Part shown: positions 50,620 through 59,291 of the stretch, piece by piece
Layout: every line of letters starts with the position of its first letter
Position numbering within the stretch: position 1 is the first letter of the stretch
Assembly (NCBI GenBank): GCA_047601665.1
Contig: JASGIT010000001.1
Location: 1,302,001-1,366,000 of the forward strand
Reading direction: 5' to 3'
DNA length: 64,000 nt
From: JASGIT01 sp047601665
GTDB taxonomy: Bacteria > Pseudomonadota > Gammaproteobacteria > Burkholderiales > Burkholderiaceae_C
The notes under the pieces: generated by a model
Databases searched by the model: none
The model's input: only the letters and a program-made list of their open reading frames with translations
What the model was told of the DNA's origin: nothing
Position numbers and translations under genes: made by a program

Positions 50620-52413
50620 ATGTTCCCCATCACTATCGAGCACGCCCCGAAACAGTTCGAAATATCTGACCTGCGCCTCCCCCGAGACGAATATTATGCA
50701 TTGCTTTGGTATGGCGCAAACATTAAGCCATATACCCGAGGAAAAGTACCGCGCGTCATTATTTTTTTTAAACAATTACGCAAAGGTATTTTGCAAGAAG
50801 GGTGGACGAAAATATCGGCCCCAGTGACAGACCTAGGCCAAATGAGAATCGGATCGATTTGGCGCAATGGCTTGTCAACCCATCAGATTGTTTTTGAAAC
50901 ACATCACTATTCTGGTTTTTACACAGAAACCCAATGGGAACAAATAACCTCAGTGAAGGAGGTCGGCTCGAATTTGATCCCACCGGCAGACTATCCATTA
51001 CATTATCCATATACTGACCACAGTCCTCTACTGCAATTTCGCGCCCAAGGCAAGACGCTTTTAGTGCCATGCTTGGAGTTTTTCACCCGCTGTTATGCTC
51101 ATTCCTCCGAAACAAATCGGATTTTGATGACTTATAACCAAGAAGAGATTTCAAATCGTTTGATGCTTCACGAGAGTATTAAAACAGTTCCGGGGGTCAA
51201 GTCGGTATGGGTTCCTCCTGGGGTAGCAATTGCAGATGCTCGCCTATTAGCTCAATTGCGGTATGACAAGGTGGCTTGGAGAAGGGTTTGCTCAATTCAT
51301 GCAGCCCTAGATCAACAGCTCTATGAGAAAAAAAGGGATCTTGCTTATATTCCCATTGGCCCCTGGCACTACGGCCCAGCACAGCTGAAAGTTGAAGGTG
51401 TACGATTAAGTACCAGCGATTTCTTAGGGCTGCGTATCATTGGACATACGTTACCAGAAGATGGTATTCACGCACTTTACGAGCAGCGAGACCAAGCCAC
51501 AGAAGGGGAAAATGGCCGCCATCAGCTACCCCAACGTGAAATCAAAGAGATTCCTGAAGGCCAGACTATCGCGGTCACTGGAGCACAGATGGCGGATCGA
51601 GATACCGACATGTATCTCCTCAAGGACCCCGACATAGAGATTCTGAATACCCCTCCAAAAATCACCAAAGAAGCCATCACGAAAGATCGGGGCAGGGCTG
51701 AATCCAAAACCCCATCCGCCCCAAGTGACGTGGCAGCGCCAGGAGAAACCGGGGGTACGGGAAAGCGCACTGCTGGGCTGCGCACTCTATCAGACGCTAT
51801 GCTAACCTCACATGGCTCTGTGCGGGACCTGTGGAATGGACTTCTTGATGTACAAAACGCAAATGCAGGAATTATCAAATCCTTGTGTTGGTATCACTCC
51901 GAGCACAAATTTAGCAGAACGGATATTCAAGCATATATAGAGCTTCCACCTCCTCCATTGGATAAAAATGATGCGAAGTCAAAAGATATCCGGACCTGGC
52001 TTAAGAAATCCAGCCTCCCAAGCTCTCGTGGAGTTTGTGTCATAAAAATAGTCACCCCCTCCATTACCGGCTATATTATTGAAATTCTACGTGCAACCAA
52101 AATCGAGGCAGATGGCAATTTGCTCAATTCTGAAGGAAAACTATCTGAACTGGAGAATTTCTGTGGATTGGCCGTCATCCCACCAAATGGCATTGATTTT
52201 GAAAGCTGGCTGAAAGAGGCTCTAGAAGCTATTAGCCGAGAACTGGGAATCATGAGCAAGGTCTTGTGCCGCATCCAGTTCACCCTCGGTGAGGATTACA
52301 AAAGAGTAACAAAACACAACAATAAGGCTACTGGTCAAGCAACAGCCATGAATGCGCTCAGGAAGCTTGGCATTCAAGGCTTGATATATCCTGAAGACAA
52401 ACCAGCACCATAG
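50620..52413 (+). CDS. TnsE-like protein (candidate)
   Basis: 597 aa, notably AT-rich compared with its neighbours. It is made of an N-terminal alpha-beta region (to about 300), a charged, proline-rich linker (about 305-390) and a C-terminal domain (about 395-597). This layout, together with patterns such as LEFFTRCYAHSSETNRILMTY and WHYGPAQLKVEGVRLSTSDFLGLRIIGHTLP, recalls Tn7 TnsE, which directs transposition to replicating conjugative plasmids by binding DNA and the sliding clamp. It is encoded opposite and convergent to the tns operon, unlike Tn7. The match is from memory of the family pattern; a cargo gene of unknown function remains possible. Confidence 0.45.
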   Translation: MFPITIEHAPKQFEISDLRLPRDEYYALLWYGANIKPYTRGKVPRVIIFFKQLRKGILQEGWTKISAPVTDLGQMRIGSIWRNGLSTHQIVFETHHYSGFYTETQWEQITSVKEVGSNLIPPADYPLHYPYTDHSPLLQFRAQGKTLLVPCLEFFTRCYAHSSETNRILMTYNQEEISNRLMLHESIKTVPGVKSVWVPPGVAIADARLLAQLRYDKVAWRRVCSIHAALDQQLYEKKRDLAYIPIGPWHYGPAQLKVEGVRLSTSDFLGLRIIGHTLPEDGIHALYEQRDQATEGENGRHQLPQREIKEIPEGQTIAVTGAQMADRDTDMYLLKDPDIEILNTPPKITKEAITKDRGRAESKTPSAPSDVAAPGETGGTGKRTAGLRTLSDAMLTSHGSVRDLWNGLLDVQNANAGIIKSLCWYHSEHKFSRTDIQAYIELPPPPLDKNDAKSKDIRTWLKKSSLPSSRGVCVIKIVTPSITGYIIEILRATKIEADGNLLNSEGKLSELENFCGLAVIPPNGIDFESWLKEALEAISRELGIMSKVLCRIQFTLGEDYKRVTKHNNKATGQATAMNALRKLGIQGLIYPEDKPAP

Positions 52414-52487
52414 AGAAATAAAGGGCTATAAAATGCGCGCTGCAGCGGCTAAGCCATGACTACTTGAAAATCTAATCCCTCGACTAA

Positions 52488-53918
52488 TCAGCGAAACTCA
52501 GGGGGATAAGGTAACCAAAAGACGTGCTGCTCCAAATGTAACTCTTCTCCGCCTGCCCCGACGATGCGGGTAGCAGTTTTTGCAATCTCGATAGCCTGCG
52601 CTTTGCTCAGTCGATGAAAATACCGCAGTGCCGTCAGGGTCCACTGCTCAAGGGTTTTGGAATCGCGCCGCTTCTCGTTGGCGATCTGAGCGAGTTGTAA
52701 GCTTAGCTTTTCACGCGCAGATACTATCCTTCTTAATGCGGTTTTAGGTGCGACAAGGGCAATGCCGTAGTGGGCCTTCAAAAATCCAAGGAACGTAGAG
52801 ACAGCGGCGCGCTGGCCTGGTGCGCAGCGAAGCATGTTATCCAACGCATTTTGGTCGGGCGGCAATGCACCTTCTGCAGATGCCGCAAGCAGCAAACTGG
52901 CAGCGGGGCGCAATGCCACTCGTATCGACAGTGGCTTGATGGTTCCAGCATCTAAACGGCCGTGCAGTTCATCAAAAAAAGCTTGGAGCATACGCCTAGC
53001 CACAGAATTAGCAGGTATGCTTTCCAGTAACTTTCGGGATGTATGCGCTTCTGCGTTCGCGCGCTTATCCTCTGGTGCCACTTGTATGGCACGCTGCTGC
53101 TGGAGCCAGCGCATAGGCAACTCAAACATGCGCAGCTTACGGGTTCCGAACACCTTCAGCAAAAAAGTGCTGTCCCAGACAGCCCCTGGATACTGATCCA
53201 GAATACCGAAGAACTCCACATGTCTGCGCAATGACAGACACAGCCGTTTGGCATCGTTGTGCTCTATCGCCCACTGAACATAGGCAGAAAACGCCAGCCC
53301 GACGGGCTCGTGGCGATACAGTTCGGTGAGTTGGGTGCGCGCGATCTCGCAACGCCATTTCCAATAGCAGGCTTCGCAATTGCCATTGCGCCCCGGAGCA
53401 ATAAGAGCATTGCACACCTGACATGATGTCGGCGGCTCACGCTCGCATTTACGGCAAATCCAGGAGCCATTACTGCTCAGCGTGCATGGCCGGTAACGCC
53501 TGCACAATCCACAGGTCTTTTTGTCGGATATTGCACACCAAGCGCATATGACGGCCTGGTCTTCACCCGTGCGCGAATACCGTCGCACCAACTTACTGCA
53601 TACGCTGCAGCGCTGAGGCTCTCGAAAGTACACATAGCAGGAGTTGCAGACAGGTCCTTGTGGCGACAAGAGGCCTAAAGCAAGACCACTACGCTGGCAA
53701 CGAATGCAAGGTCGCGCAGCAATACATTTGCGACATTGGGCTACGGGATCGCTCACTAGCAGTTGGCGCAAAATGCCACACCCTGGACATGCTCTGTGCT
53801 CAAAGCAACGCGTATAGCAGGCCGCGCAGTAGCGACGGCCGCGCTCTACCCGTTTAATATGAGCAGTGAGACGGCCGCACTCGCCGCACTCGTGCTGCGC
53901 AATGTCGGGATTCGTCAC
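52488..53918 (-). CDS. tniE: TniE-like zinc-ribbon transposition protein
   Basis: 476 aa from a GTG at 53918 that overlaps the tniQ stop (GTGA), with AAGGA upstream. The N-terminal 185 residues carry a series of CxxC pairs (HECGECGRL, YCAACYTRCFE, CPGCG, CIRCQ, CSVCSK, CGLCRR, CQVCN), a zinc-ribbon array. The C-terminal 290 residues are helical and recall the core-binding part of tyrosine recombinases (FSAYVQWAIEHNDAKRLCLSLRRHVEFFG) without a catalytic domain. The place after tniQ matches tniE of Tn6022/AbaR backbones (also called TnsF by some authors). It probably helps select the comM target. Confidence 0.65.
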   Translation of the reverse strand: MTNPDIAQHECGECGRLTAHIKRVERGRRYCAACYTRCFEHRACPGCGILRQLLVSDPVAQCRKCIAARPCIRCQRSGLALGLLSPQGPVCNSCYVYFREPQRCSVCSKLVRRYSRTGEDQAVICAWCAISDKKTCGLCRRYRPCTLSSNGSWICRKCEREPPTSCQVCNALIAPGRNGNCEACYWKWRCEIARTQLTELYRHEPVGLAFSAYVQWAIEHNDAKRLCLSLRRHVEFFGILDQYPGAVWDSTFLLKVFGTRKLRMFELPMRWLQQQRAIQVAPEDKRANAEAHTSRKLLESIPANSVARRMLQAFFDELHGRLDAGTIKPLSIRVALRPAASLLLAASAEGALPPDQNALDNMLRCAPGQRAAVSTFLGFLKAHYGIALVAPKTALRRIVSAREKLSLQLAQIANEKRRDSKTLEQWTLTALRYFHRLSKAQAIEIAKTATRIVGAGGEELHLEQHVFWLPYPPEFR

Positions 53919-54874
53919 CACAAACGATTCCTTCGCAGCCACCGCTCCCAGTCGGCCTGCACGAGCGCCTTCGCCACAGGTGCAGGCAGTTTTTCCTCTA
54001 CCTTCCGGGCACACCGAGTGCTACGCTGACGCATCGAGCGATGCCCTTGTGGCAATCGGCCCTGCCGCAGAAAAGAGACCAGGCTGCAAAACCGGGCCTC
54101 ACGCTCTCGGGGAGCTTGCATTTCCAATAACAAGTTCGTTGGGCGCAGTGCAGCACCTTGCTCATCTTCACGCACGACAGGGCAGCGTGATGGAACCACC
54201 ATCCTCCTCAGGCGACGAAACCACTCCACGCCTGATACCGTGCTGCCGTCCCACACTCCTTGCCCGGCAACCAGCACGCTCATTGCCATGCGCTGAAATT
54301 CCAATGCTTCCATCTGTACGACTTGTGGTGCATACCTGCGCATATCCTCCCCGCAGGAGGTGCATCTAGCCAAACTTTGGAGCTTGCCAATACACCTATG
54401 TGGGGCGATCAAGGCGTGACAGCGCGGACACCGATCGATCAATCGTGTTCCATGGATTTCGCAGCCCACGACAAAGGCCAACCGCCAGATGCGCCGAAAG
54501 AACGGCTGCATATCCCCGGCAAGGCACTGGGGACAGCAGGGCGTGCCCGCATAGTGGAGCCGATTGCGACTACCCAGAGTAATGATCCAGGGCAGCACAG
54601 GACAACGTTGCACTGTGCTGCCATGAAGTCGCATACGCAAGTCCTGCAGGGTGCTCGCACACACGACCTCAATCCCGCAGTTGAACCATTGCGCAACTTG
54701 AAGAGCACGCTGCTGCATCAGCCCACGATCAGGATCGCTAGTCCAGATGCGCCACTTTGGCCAGATCACACCTGTCAAAGTAAGAGGATCGCAGCCTCCA
54801 TGCACCGCAGCCCTGGCCAACCAAGATGTAAGCAACTCACCCTTGCATGGTAAGTGCTCAGGCTCAAGGCTCAC
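53915..54874 (-). CDS. tniQ: TniQ/TnsD-family target-selection protein
   Basis: 319 aa. The TniQ opening is CKGELLTSWLARAAVHGGCDPLTL, followed by zinc-binding cysteine pairs in CCPQCLAGDMQPFFRRIWRLAF and CPRCHALIAPH and CTSCGEDM, with the HGxxLxDRCP motif between. TniQ/TnsD proteins bind the attachment site and recruit TnsC. It is encoded between tnsC and tniE with four-base overlaps. Its length is in the short TniQ range, with no extended TnsD C-terminus; the extra DNA recognition may come from TniE. Confidence 0.88.
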   Translation of the reverse strand: MSLEPEHLPCKGELLTSWLARAAVHGGCDPLTLTGVIWPKWRIWTSDPDRGLMQQRALQVAQWFNCGIEVVCASTLQDLRMRLHGSTVQRCPVLPWIITLGSRNRLHYAGTPCCPQCLAGDMQPFFRRIWRLAFVVGCEIHGTRLIDRCPRCHALIAPHRCIGKLQSLARCTSCGEDMRRYAPQVVQMEALEFQRMAMSVLVAGQGVWDGSTVSGVEWFRRLRRMVVPSRCPVVREDEQGAALRPTNLLLEMQAPREREARFCSLVSFLRQGRLPQGHRSMRQRSTRCARKVEEKLPAPVAKALVQADWERWLRRNRLW

Positions 54875-55797
54875 GGTTGCACCTCCCGGATGCCCTTCGT
54901 CGGTTTAACCCACGCTTTGGATGTAACGATCTCGCGCGTAATGCACTCCTTCTCAGACCGGATGGCCGCCTTGCTGCACTCCATGAGCAGACGGTGCAGA
55001 TCACCCAGATTTCCTTCGCAGATCTCAAACAACATTGTGGCCATCACCGGGTTTGCCAACCCCGATGGCTTCTTCAAGGGGAGTACGCTCTCAAACCCAG
55101 CCAGTAGCGTTTGGAATTCCAGATCTAACTTCCAAAGAGGTAGCGCATATACATCAAATCGGCTGGCATGCTGGGGATCCGAATGCAGTACCCGCACCGC
55201 GTCTCGCGTACCGACGCCAACGATGGGAATACGCAGCTCATTGCACAGCATCTTGATAGTGTTCATGACTATACGCAGCTTGGAGGCCGGCCCAACCAAC
55301 AGCGAGTGCAATTCATCAATGATCAGAATCTCCGCTTTGCACATGCGCAACCGTGCAATGGCGTCGTAACGCAACTCGGTCACTGTGCCGTTTTTCTTGT
55401 ATGGCGACCAAAACTGGCTGAGGATGGATAGATACAGGCCTTTTTCGTCCGCCGAAGGTGGAGCTTCTACAATAATGACAGGCCTGATGGATTGCGAATC
55501 CTCGCTGACATAACCCTCACCATATAGCTCCTTGAAGCGTTCGATGAGCTTAGTTTTTCCGTTGTTAGAGTCGCCCACGATGAGCATGTTGCGCATGCGA
55601 GGCACCTTGGGCATCCGCATAAGCGCAGCCATATCGTCAAGGATCAACTTCGCGCGCGCATACCCGATCCAGCGAGCCTCGTATAGAAAACGAATTCGTT
55701 CTTCTGGGCTCAAGCCGAGCACAGCACGAAAGTTCTCATGGATATGCGCTGCCTCGGATTCAAGTAGCACTGCAGCCGGGGTTTGCTCCATAGTCAT
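54871..55797 (-). CDS. tnsC: TnsC/TniB AAA+ transposition regulator
   Basis: 308 aa, the TniB size. Walker A is GDSNNGKT (residues 75-82) and Walker B ILIIDELH (157-164); sensor motif VGVGTRDAVRVL. It forms ATP-dependent filaments on DNA that link the target-bound TniQ protein with the TnsAB transposase. Starts and stops overlap with tnsB (ATGA at 55794-55797) and with tniQ. All motifs are intact. Confidence 0.95.
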   Translation of the reverse strand: MTMEQTPAAVLLESEAAHIHENFRAVLGLSPEERIRFLYEARWIGYARAKLILDDMAALMRMPKVPRMRNMLIVGDSNNGKTKLIERFKELYGEGYVSEDSQSIRPVIIVEAPPSADEKGLYLSILSQFWSPYKKNGTVTELRYDAIARLRMCKAEILIIDELHSLLVGPASKLRIVMNTIKMLCNELRIPIVGVGTRDAVRVLHSDPQHASRFDVYALPLWKLDLEFQTLLAGFESVLPLKKPSGLANPVMATMLFEICEGNLGDLHRLLMECSKAAIRSEKECITREIVTSKAWVKPTKGIREVQP

Positions 55798-57764
55798 GCG
55801 ATGTCACTTCCGCGTACGACATCCACGGTTAGACCGCTAGGGGGTAGCAAGGCGGGTGTCTGTGCTGCGCTTGGGGTGGGCCTTGGAGCAAGGTCACGAT
55901 CTTTGCGTCTGGAGGCAGTTGGGGACTGCACCGGCGCAGGGCCTTCTGTGGCAACCTTTTGGTGCTCCGACTGGCGCTGCGCGGCCATGCGTGCCTGCTT
56001 TGTTTTTGCGGCGCTCGCCTTGGTCATTTCACGCCGCTCAGTGATCGATCGCAGCACAGCCTTGGAATCCGAAGGATCAAAGCCAGCAGCCTTTACTTCC
56101 TTCTTTGCCCGCCTGAGCTCCCAAATACTGCAGCTCGGAAAATTCGGGTCGGCCAGCGGAATCTTGAAATATTCTTTGATGTCGGGGTCAAAAAACCAGA
56201 TTGCGCTAATGTCACGCGGATCTCTACGAAATGGATGTTTAAGCCCTTTCCCGGTCTCGGGATCGATGACGCCAATCCAACTGCGAAGAACATCTGCGTA
56301 GTAACGTTTATCAAGCTCCACGCCATCGTTCTGCACCGTGCGCCAGATGATGGGGAGGAAGTCGATGTAGACCGACATGTAGTCAGTCGGCCGCGATGGC
56401 ATCCCAACGCCGGGCCGCCCGCCGTGTCCAAAGACACCTAGTTCGAACTGGCGCAGAGGGGGCATGCCCAAGGATCGATGCTCTCGGAGGTGGTACTCGT
56501 TGCAAATGATCTTCAGAAGCTGTTTTTCCAACTCTGCCTTCGTGAAAACTGCCCGTCCTTCGGAGTCGTAATCTTCACGCTGTGAAACAGAAGAAAACGT
56601 GGTTCCAGGAAGATCATGCAACTCGTGCATCAACGTCCCTTGCAAGCGCTCAATGTAACCGCCATAGTGAGGAACTCCGCAAGGCCGAAACTCGACGTCT
56701 ATGCCGTAGAGTTTACACACGTCGCGAACGCTATCCGAACGGAAGTCGGGGCCGTTGTCCCAGCGGACTTTCTTCGGGCGCCCCCAAATCGGCCATTCAG
56801 CATCAATCCCGTGCTTGAGCAGCCACATGTCCTTGGGAACCAGGGCGTGTGCCAGACACATGCCTACTGAGACAGCTGATGGCGCGTCAAAGCCCAAGTA
56901 ATAGCCAGCGACCATGCGGGAATACTCTTCAATCGCGACAGTCAACCATGGTCGCCCAATAGGTAAGCGATGCTCGTCGTCCACGACAATCACGTCTATG
57001 GGCGTGTGATCGACTTGATAAACCGCAAGCGGGTAGTCGCTATCAGGTGTTGTGCCAGGCGTAGGCAAGAACTTGTTCTTGGCCCGCTCACGCTGCCCGC
57101 GCAAACGAAGCCGGTCACGCTCAGGGATTCGTTCCACACGCTGACGTACGGCCGTTGAGCTGGGGGCCTCAACACCTCTTTGCAGGCAAATGCGTTCCAC
57201 CTCTCGCACCACCTTTTGGGAAGTTGGGCGCTCCGGGGTGAGATAATAGGTGTTGATTACCTCATCAATGATGCCTTGGACACTCTGAGAGATGCGGGCT
57301 TTGCCGTAGCGCCATCCACGCTTGAAGGGCACCAGCGCGGATACCGCATCGAGTGACTTGTAACGGCTCATCCAACGATAAAGCGTGGAAGTGCCGATTC
57401 CCAATTCTTCAGCCCGGGCCTCCACTGCAGCTCTTGTTGGATTCTTTGTTTTCAACAGCGGCTCAATTGCGGCAAAGCGCGTCTGAGCAACGCGCCAGTC
57501 TGCTTCTGCAATAGCGTTGATGTCGATGTCCGCAAGAGGTCGGGGATCTTGATCGACATATTGCAACTCATTGATCAGAAGAACGTGCGTCCTGCCGGTC
57601 TGTATGCTAGTGGCAGTAACCGTGTTGAAGTCCAGAATCTCTGCAATCCTAAAAATGCCATCGCTATGACGCACCAGCGCGCCGCTGCGAACTTCAATGC
57701 GGCGGCGTTGCACAACCACCGACTGGGTCTCACCCGCAAAGTCGTCGCGTGCTGCTTCAGCCAT
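55794..57764 (-). CDS. tnsB: TnsB/TniA DDE transposase
   Basis: 656 aa from the ATG at 57764, which overlaps the tnsA stop; longer frames upstream are only tnsA in another frame. N-terminal DNA-binding helix-turn-helix region (ELGIGTSTLYRWMSRYKSLDAVS) and the RNase-H-like catalytic core with Asp252 (YQVDHTPIDVIVVD), Asp336 (VRWDNGPDF) and Glu372 (GGYIERLQGTL). TnsB binds the TGAGAC-type sites at the ends and joins 3' ends to the target. The C-terminal proline-rich tail should contact TnsC. Intact. Confidence 0.96.
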   Translation of the reverse strand: MAEAARDDFAGETQSVVVQRRRIEVRSGALVRHSDGIFRIAEILDFNTVTATSIQTGRTHVLLINELQYVDQDPRPLADIDINAIAEADWRVAQTRFAAIEPLLKTKNPTRAAVEARAEELGIGTSTLYRWMSRYKSLDAVSALVPFKRGWRYGKARISQSVQGIIDEVINTYYLTPERPTSQKVVREVERICLQRGVEAPSSTAVRQRVERIPERDRLRLRGQRERAKNKFLPTPGTTPDSDYPLAVYQVDHTPIDVIVVDDEHRLPIGRPWLTVAIEEYSRMVAGYYLGFDAPSAVSVGMCLAHALVPKDMWLLKHGIDAEWPIWGRPKKVRWDNGPDFRSDSVRDVCKLYGIDVEFRPCGVPHYGGYIERLQGTLMHELHDLPGTTFSSVSQREDYDSEGRAVFTKAELEKQLLKIICNEYHLREHRSLGMPPLRQFELGVFGHGGRPGVGMPSRPTDYMSVYIDFLPIIWRTVQNDGVELDKRYYADVLRSWIGVIDPETGKGLKHPFRRDPRDISAIWFFDPDIKEYFKIPLADPNFPSCSIWELRRAKKEVKAAGFDPSDSKAVLRSITERREMTKASAAKTKQARMAAQRQSEHQKVATEGPAPVQSPTASRRKDRDLAPRPTPSAAQTPALLPPSGLTVDVVRGSDIA

Positions 57765-58503
57765 GTGCCACCCAGATTTCTGTGTCGTCGTTGAGCGGAT
57801 CACAGATGTCGCATTCCAGCTGCCGAGTAGCAAGCAAGTGCCACAAGTGCGCAATACCCTGTGCCCGGAAGCTGCCGGCGAAATGTTTTGCAAGCATGTA
57901 GTCGATGGAGGATGAACCGAGCTCACTGAGGTCTTCAATGATGGCTGCACTCTGGTGTGGGCAGACATCAAGGTCATCGTAGCGGCGCAAGAACATGATG
58001 TTTTCCAAGGCGCGAGTGCGGATGCGGTTCTCATCCATCACGTGAAAAATCCATCCCTGTTCACGGGCGTATCGCCGAATCGCAACCCACTTAGGCAGCC
58101 ACTCACGCCAGTTGAGTTTCCAATCATCCCGGTACTTGACCTCAACCAGCATTGGCTTGAATTCCATACCGATCGCGTCGTCCAGAACCTTGTAATAGAC
58201 AAGATAGTCTGGCGTAGCAATGGCCTTGACACCCGATCTTGTGACAAAGGGCACTTCACAGGGCTGCGAAACCACCGAGGAAACTGCGAGGCTGAATTCT
58301 TGGCGCAGAACAAAGTCGCGCTCCAATGTGGATTCGAATGACACAGATTCCTGGCCACGCCAGCTCACAAAGCCCGTGACGCTGCGTCTATTGGTTGGTA
58401 TCTTGCGAACAGATCGAACAAGCTTGGACTTGTCTCTTCTATTTTGCAAATTTTCCGGCGTAGTCTCAGCTATTTTGAGAAAATTAGTCTCATAAATTTT
58501 CAT
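57757..58503 (-). CDS. tnsA: TnsA endonuclease
   Basis: 248 aa from the ATG at 58503, preferred over one at 58533 because AGGCGAG precedes it. The restriction-enzyme-like domain has SFESTLERDFV (Glu57/Glu61), the metal aspartate in ATPDYLVYY (Asp99) and MLVEVKYRDD (Glu121, Lys123). The C-terminal part binds TnsC. TnsA cuts the non-transferred strands, so transposition is cut-and-paste. The first codons and the promoter lie among the right-end TnsB-site motifs, so TnsB binding probably represses the operon. Confidence 0.93.
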   Translation of the reverse strand: MKIYETNFLKIAETTPENLQNRRDKSKLVRSVRKIPTNRRSVTGFVSWRGQESVSFESTLERDFVLRQEFSLAVSSVVSQPCEVPFVTRSGVKAIATPDYLVYYKVLDDAIGMEFKPMLVEVKYRDDWKLNWREWLPKWVAIRRYAREQGWIFHVMDENRIRTRALENIMFLRRYDDLDVCPHQSAAIIEDLSELGSSSIDYMLAKHFAGSFRAQGIAHLWHLLATRQLECDICDPLNDDTEIWVAHG

Positions 58504-58565
58504 AAAAGCTCGCCTAACACGTTGATTTTTCATGGCCCGAGTCTCATTTCTAGGATCATCTCACA
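58432..58565. repeat. Right transposon end with four GTCTC repeats
   Basis: GTCTCT at 58432-58437, GTCTCA at 58463-58468, 58487-58492 and 58541-58546, and the tip ATCTCACA at 58558-58565. Read inwards they are TGAGAC repeats, matching the left-end motifs. These are the expected TnsB-binding sites. The two inner ones lie within the tnsA coding sequence. Confidence 0.8.
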
Positions 58566-58570
58566 GGGGC
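58566..58570. repeat. Right target-site duplication GGGGC
   Basis: Same five bases as 19281-19285; immediately follows the terminal CTCACA of the element. Confidence 0.95.
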
Positions 58571-59230
58571 TCGCCGCCCAGGCCGGGCGAAATCTCGCTC
58601 GCCCACCACGGCGTGCTGTTCCTCGACGAGTTCCCCGAGTTCGCGCGCACCGCGCTCGAAGCGCTGCGCGAGCCGCTGGAGACCGGCCACGTCACCATCG
58701 CCCGCGCGGCGCGGCGCGCCGAATTCCCCGCGCGCTTCCAGCTCATCGCGGCCATGAACCCCTGCCCCTGCGGCTACCTGGGCTCGGGCCAGCGCGCCTG
58801 CCGCTGCACGCCCGACCAGGTCGCACGCTACCAGGCCCGGCTCAGCGGCCCGCTGCTCGACCGCATCGACCTGCACGTGGAAGTGCCCGCCCTGCCCGCC
58901 AGCGAGCTGCTCAAGGCCCCGCCCGGCGAACCGGGCGACGCAGTGCGCACCCGCGTCGCCCAGGCCCGGGAACGCGCCCTGGCCCGCCAGGGCCGGCCCA
59001 ACCACCAGCTGCACGGCCAGGCGCTGGACGCGCACGTCCACCTGGCCGGCGCCGCCAGCGCCTTCCTGCAAACCGCCGCCGCGCGCCTGGGCTGGTCCGC
59101 CCGCGCCACCCACCGCGCGCTGCGCGTGGCCCGCACCATCGCCGACCTGGCCGCGAGCGACGCCGTGCAGCCCGCGCACGTGGCCGAGGCGGTGCAGTAC
59201 CGGCGGGTGCTGAGTGCTCCTGAAAAATGA
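58571..59230 (+). pseudogene. comM: comM, 3' fragment
   Basis: Continues the comM frame from ...ALVGGG with SPPRPGEISLAHHGVLFLDE (Walker B region DE), then LREPLETGHVTIARA, AMNPCPCGYLGS and the C-terminal Mg-chelatase lid DRIDLHVEVPALP, to a stop at 59230. Cysteine-rich CxCGY and CRC residues are those of the family. It has no own start; together with 18392-19285 it would encode a normal ComM of roughly 520 residues. Confidence 0.95.
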
Positions 59231-59270
59231 GCTGCCAGCGCTTGTCACATAAGCGCTAGCAGCCCATTTC
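59224..59270. repeat. Dispersed repeat, copy 4
   Basis: GAAAAATGAGCTGCCAGCGCTTG, then AAGCGCTAGCAGCCCATTTC: a clear inverted repeat with arms CTGCCAGCGCTT / AAGCGCTAGCAG, overlapping the comM stop. It may terminate comM transcription. Confidence 0.75.
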
Positions 59271-59291
59271 GTTCAAAAATACGATGAAAAT

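Larger units (their letters stand above)
19286..58565. mobile_element. Complete Tn7-like transposon (Tn6022/comM-targeting type), 39.3 kb
   Basis: Termini are 5'-TGTGAGGT at the left and, inverted, TGTGAGAT at the right (7 of 8 identical), both ending in the Tn7-type TGT/ACA. GGGGC duplications flank it. Repeated TGAGAC motifs near both ends are the expected TnsB sites. The right end carries tnsA, tnsB, tnsC, tniQ and a zinc-ribbon tniE-like gene in one overlapping operon, the gene order of Tn6022/AbaR backbones, which also insert in comM. Cargo is dominated by defence-like and toxin-like genes. All five transposition genes look intact, so the element may still be active. Confidence 0.95.

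Noticed and set aside
55794..58034. Extending tnsB upstream to 58034
   Set aside because: The extra N-terminal residues are only tnsA read in another frame; the ATG at 57764 overlaps the tnsA stop and gives the usual start.
19286..58565. CRISPR-associated transposon or CRISPR array
   Set aside because: No Cas gene and no regularly spaced direct repeats were seen.
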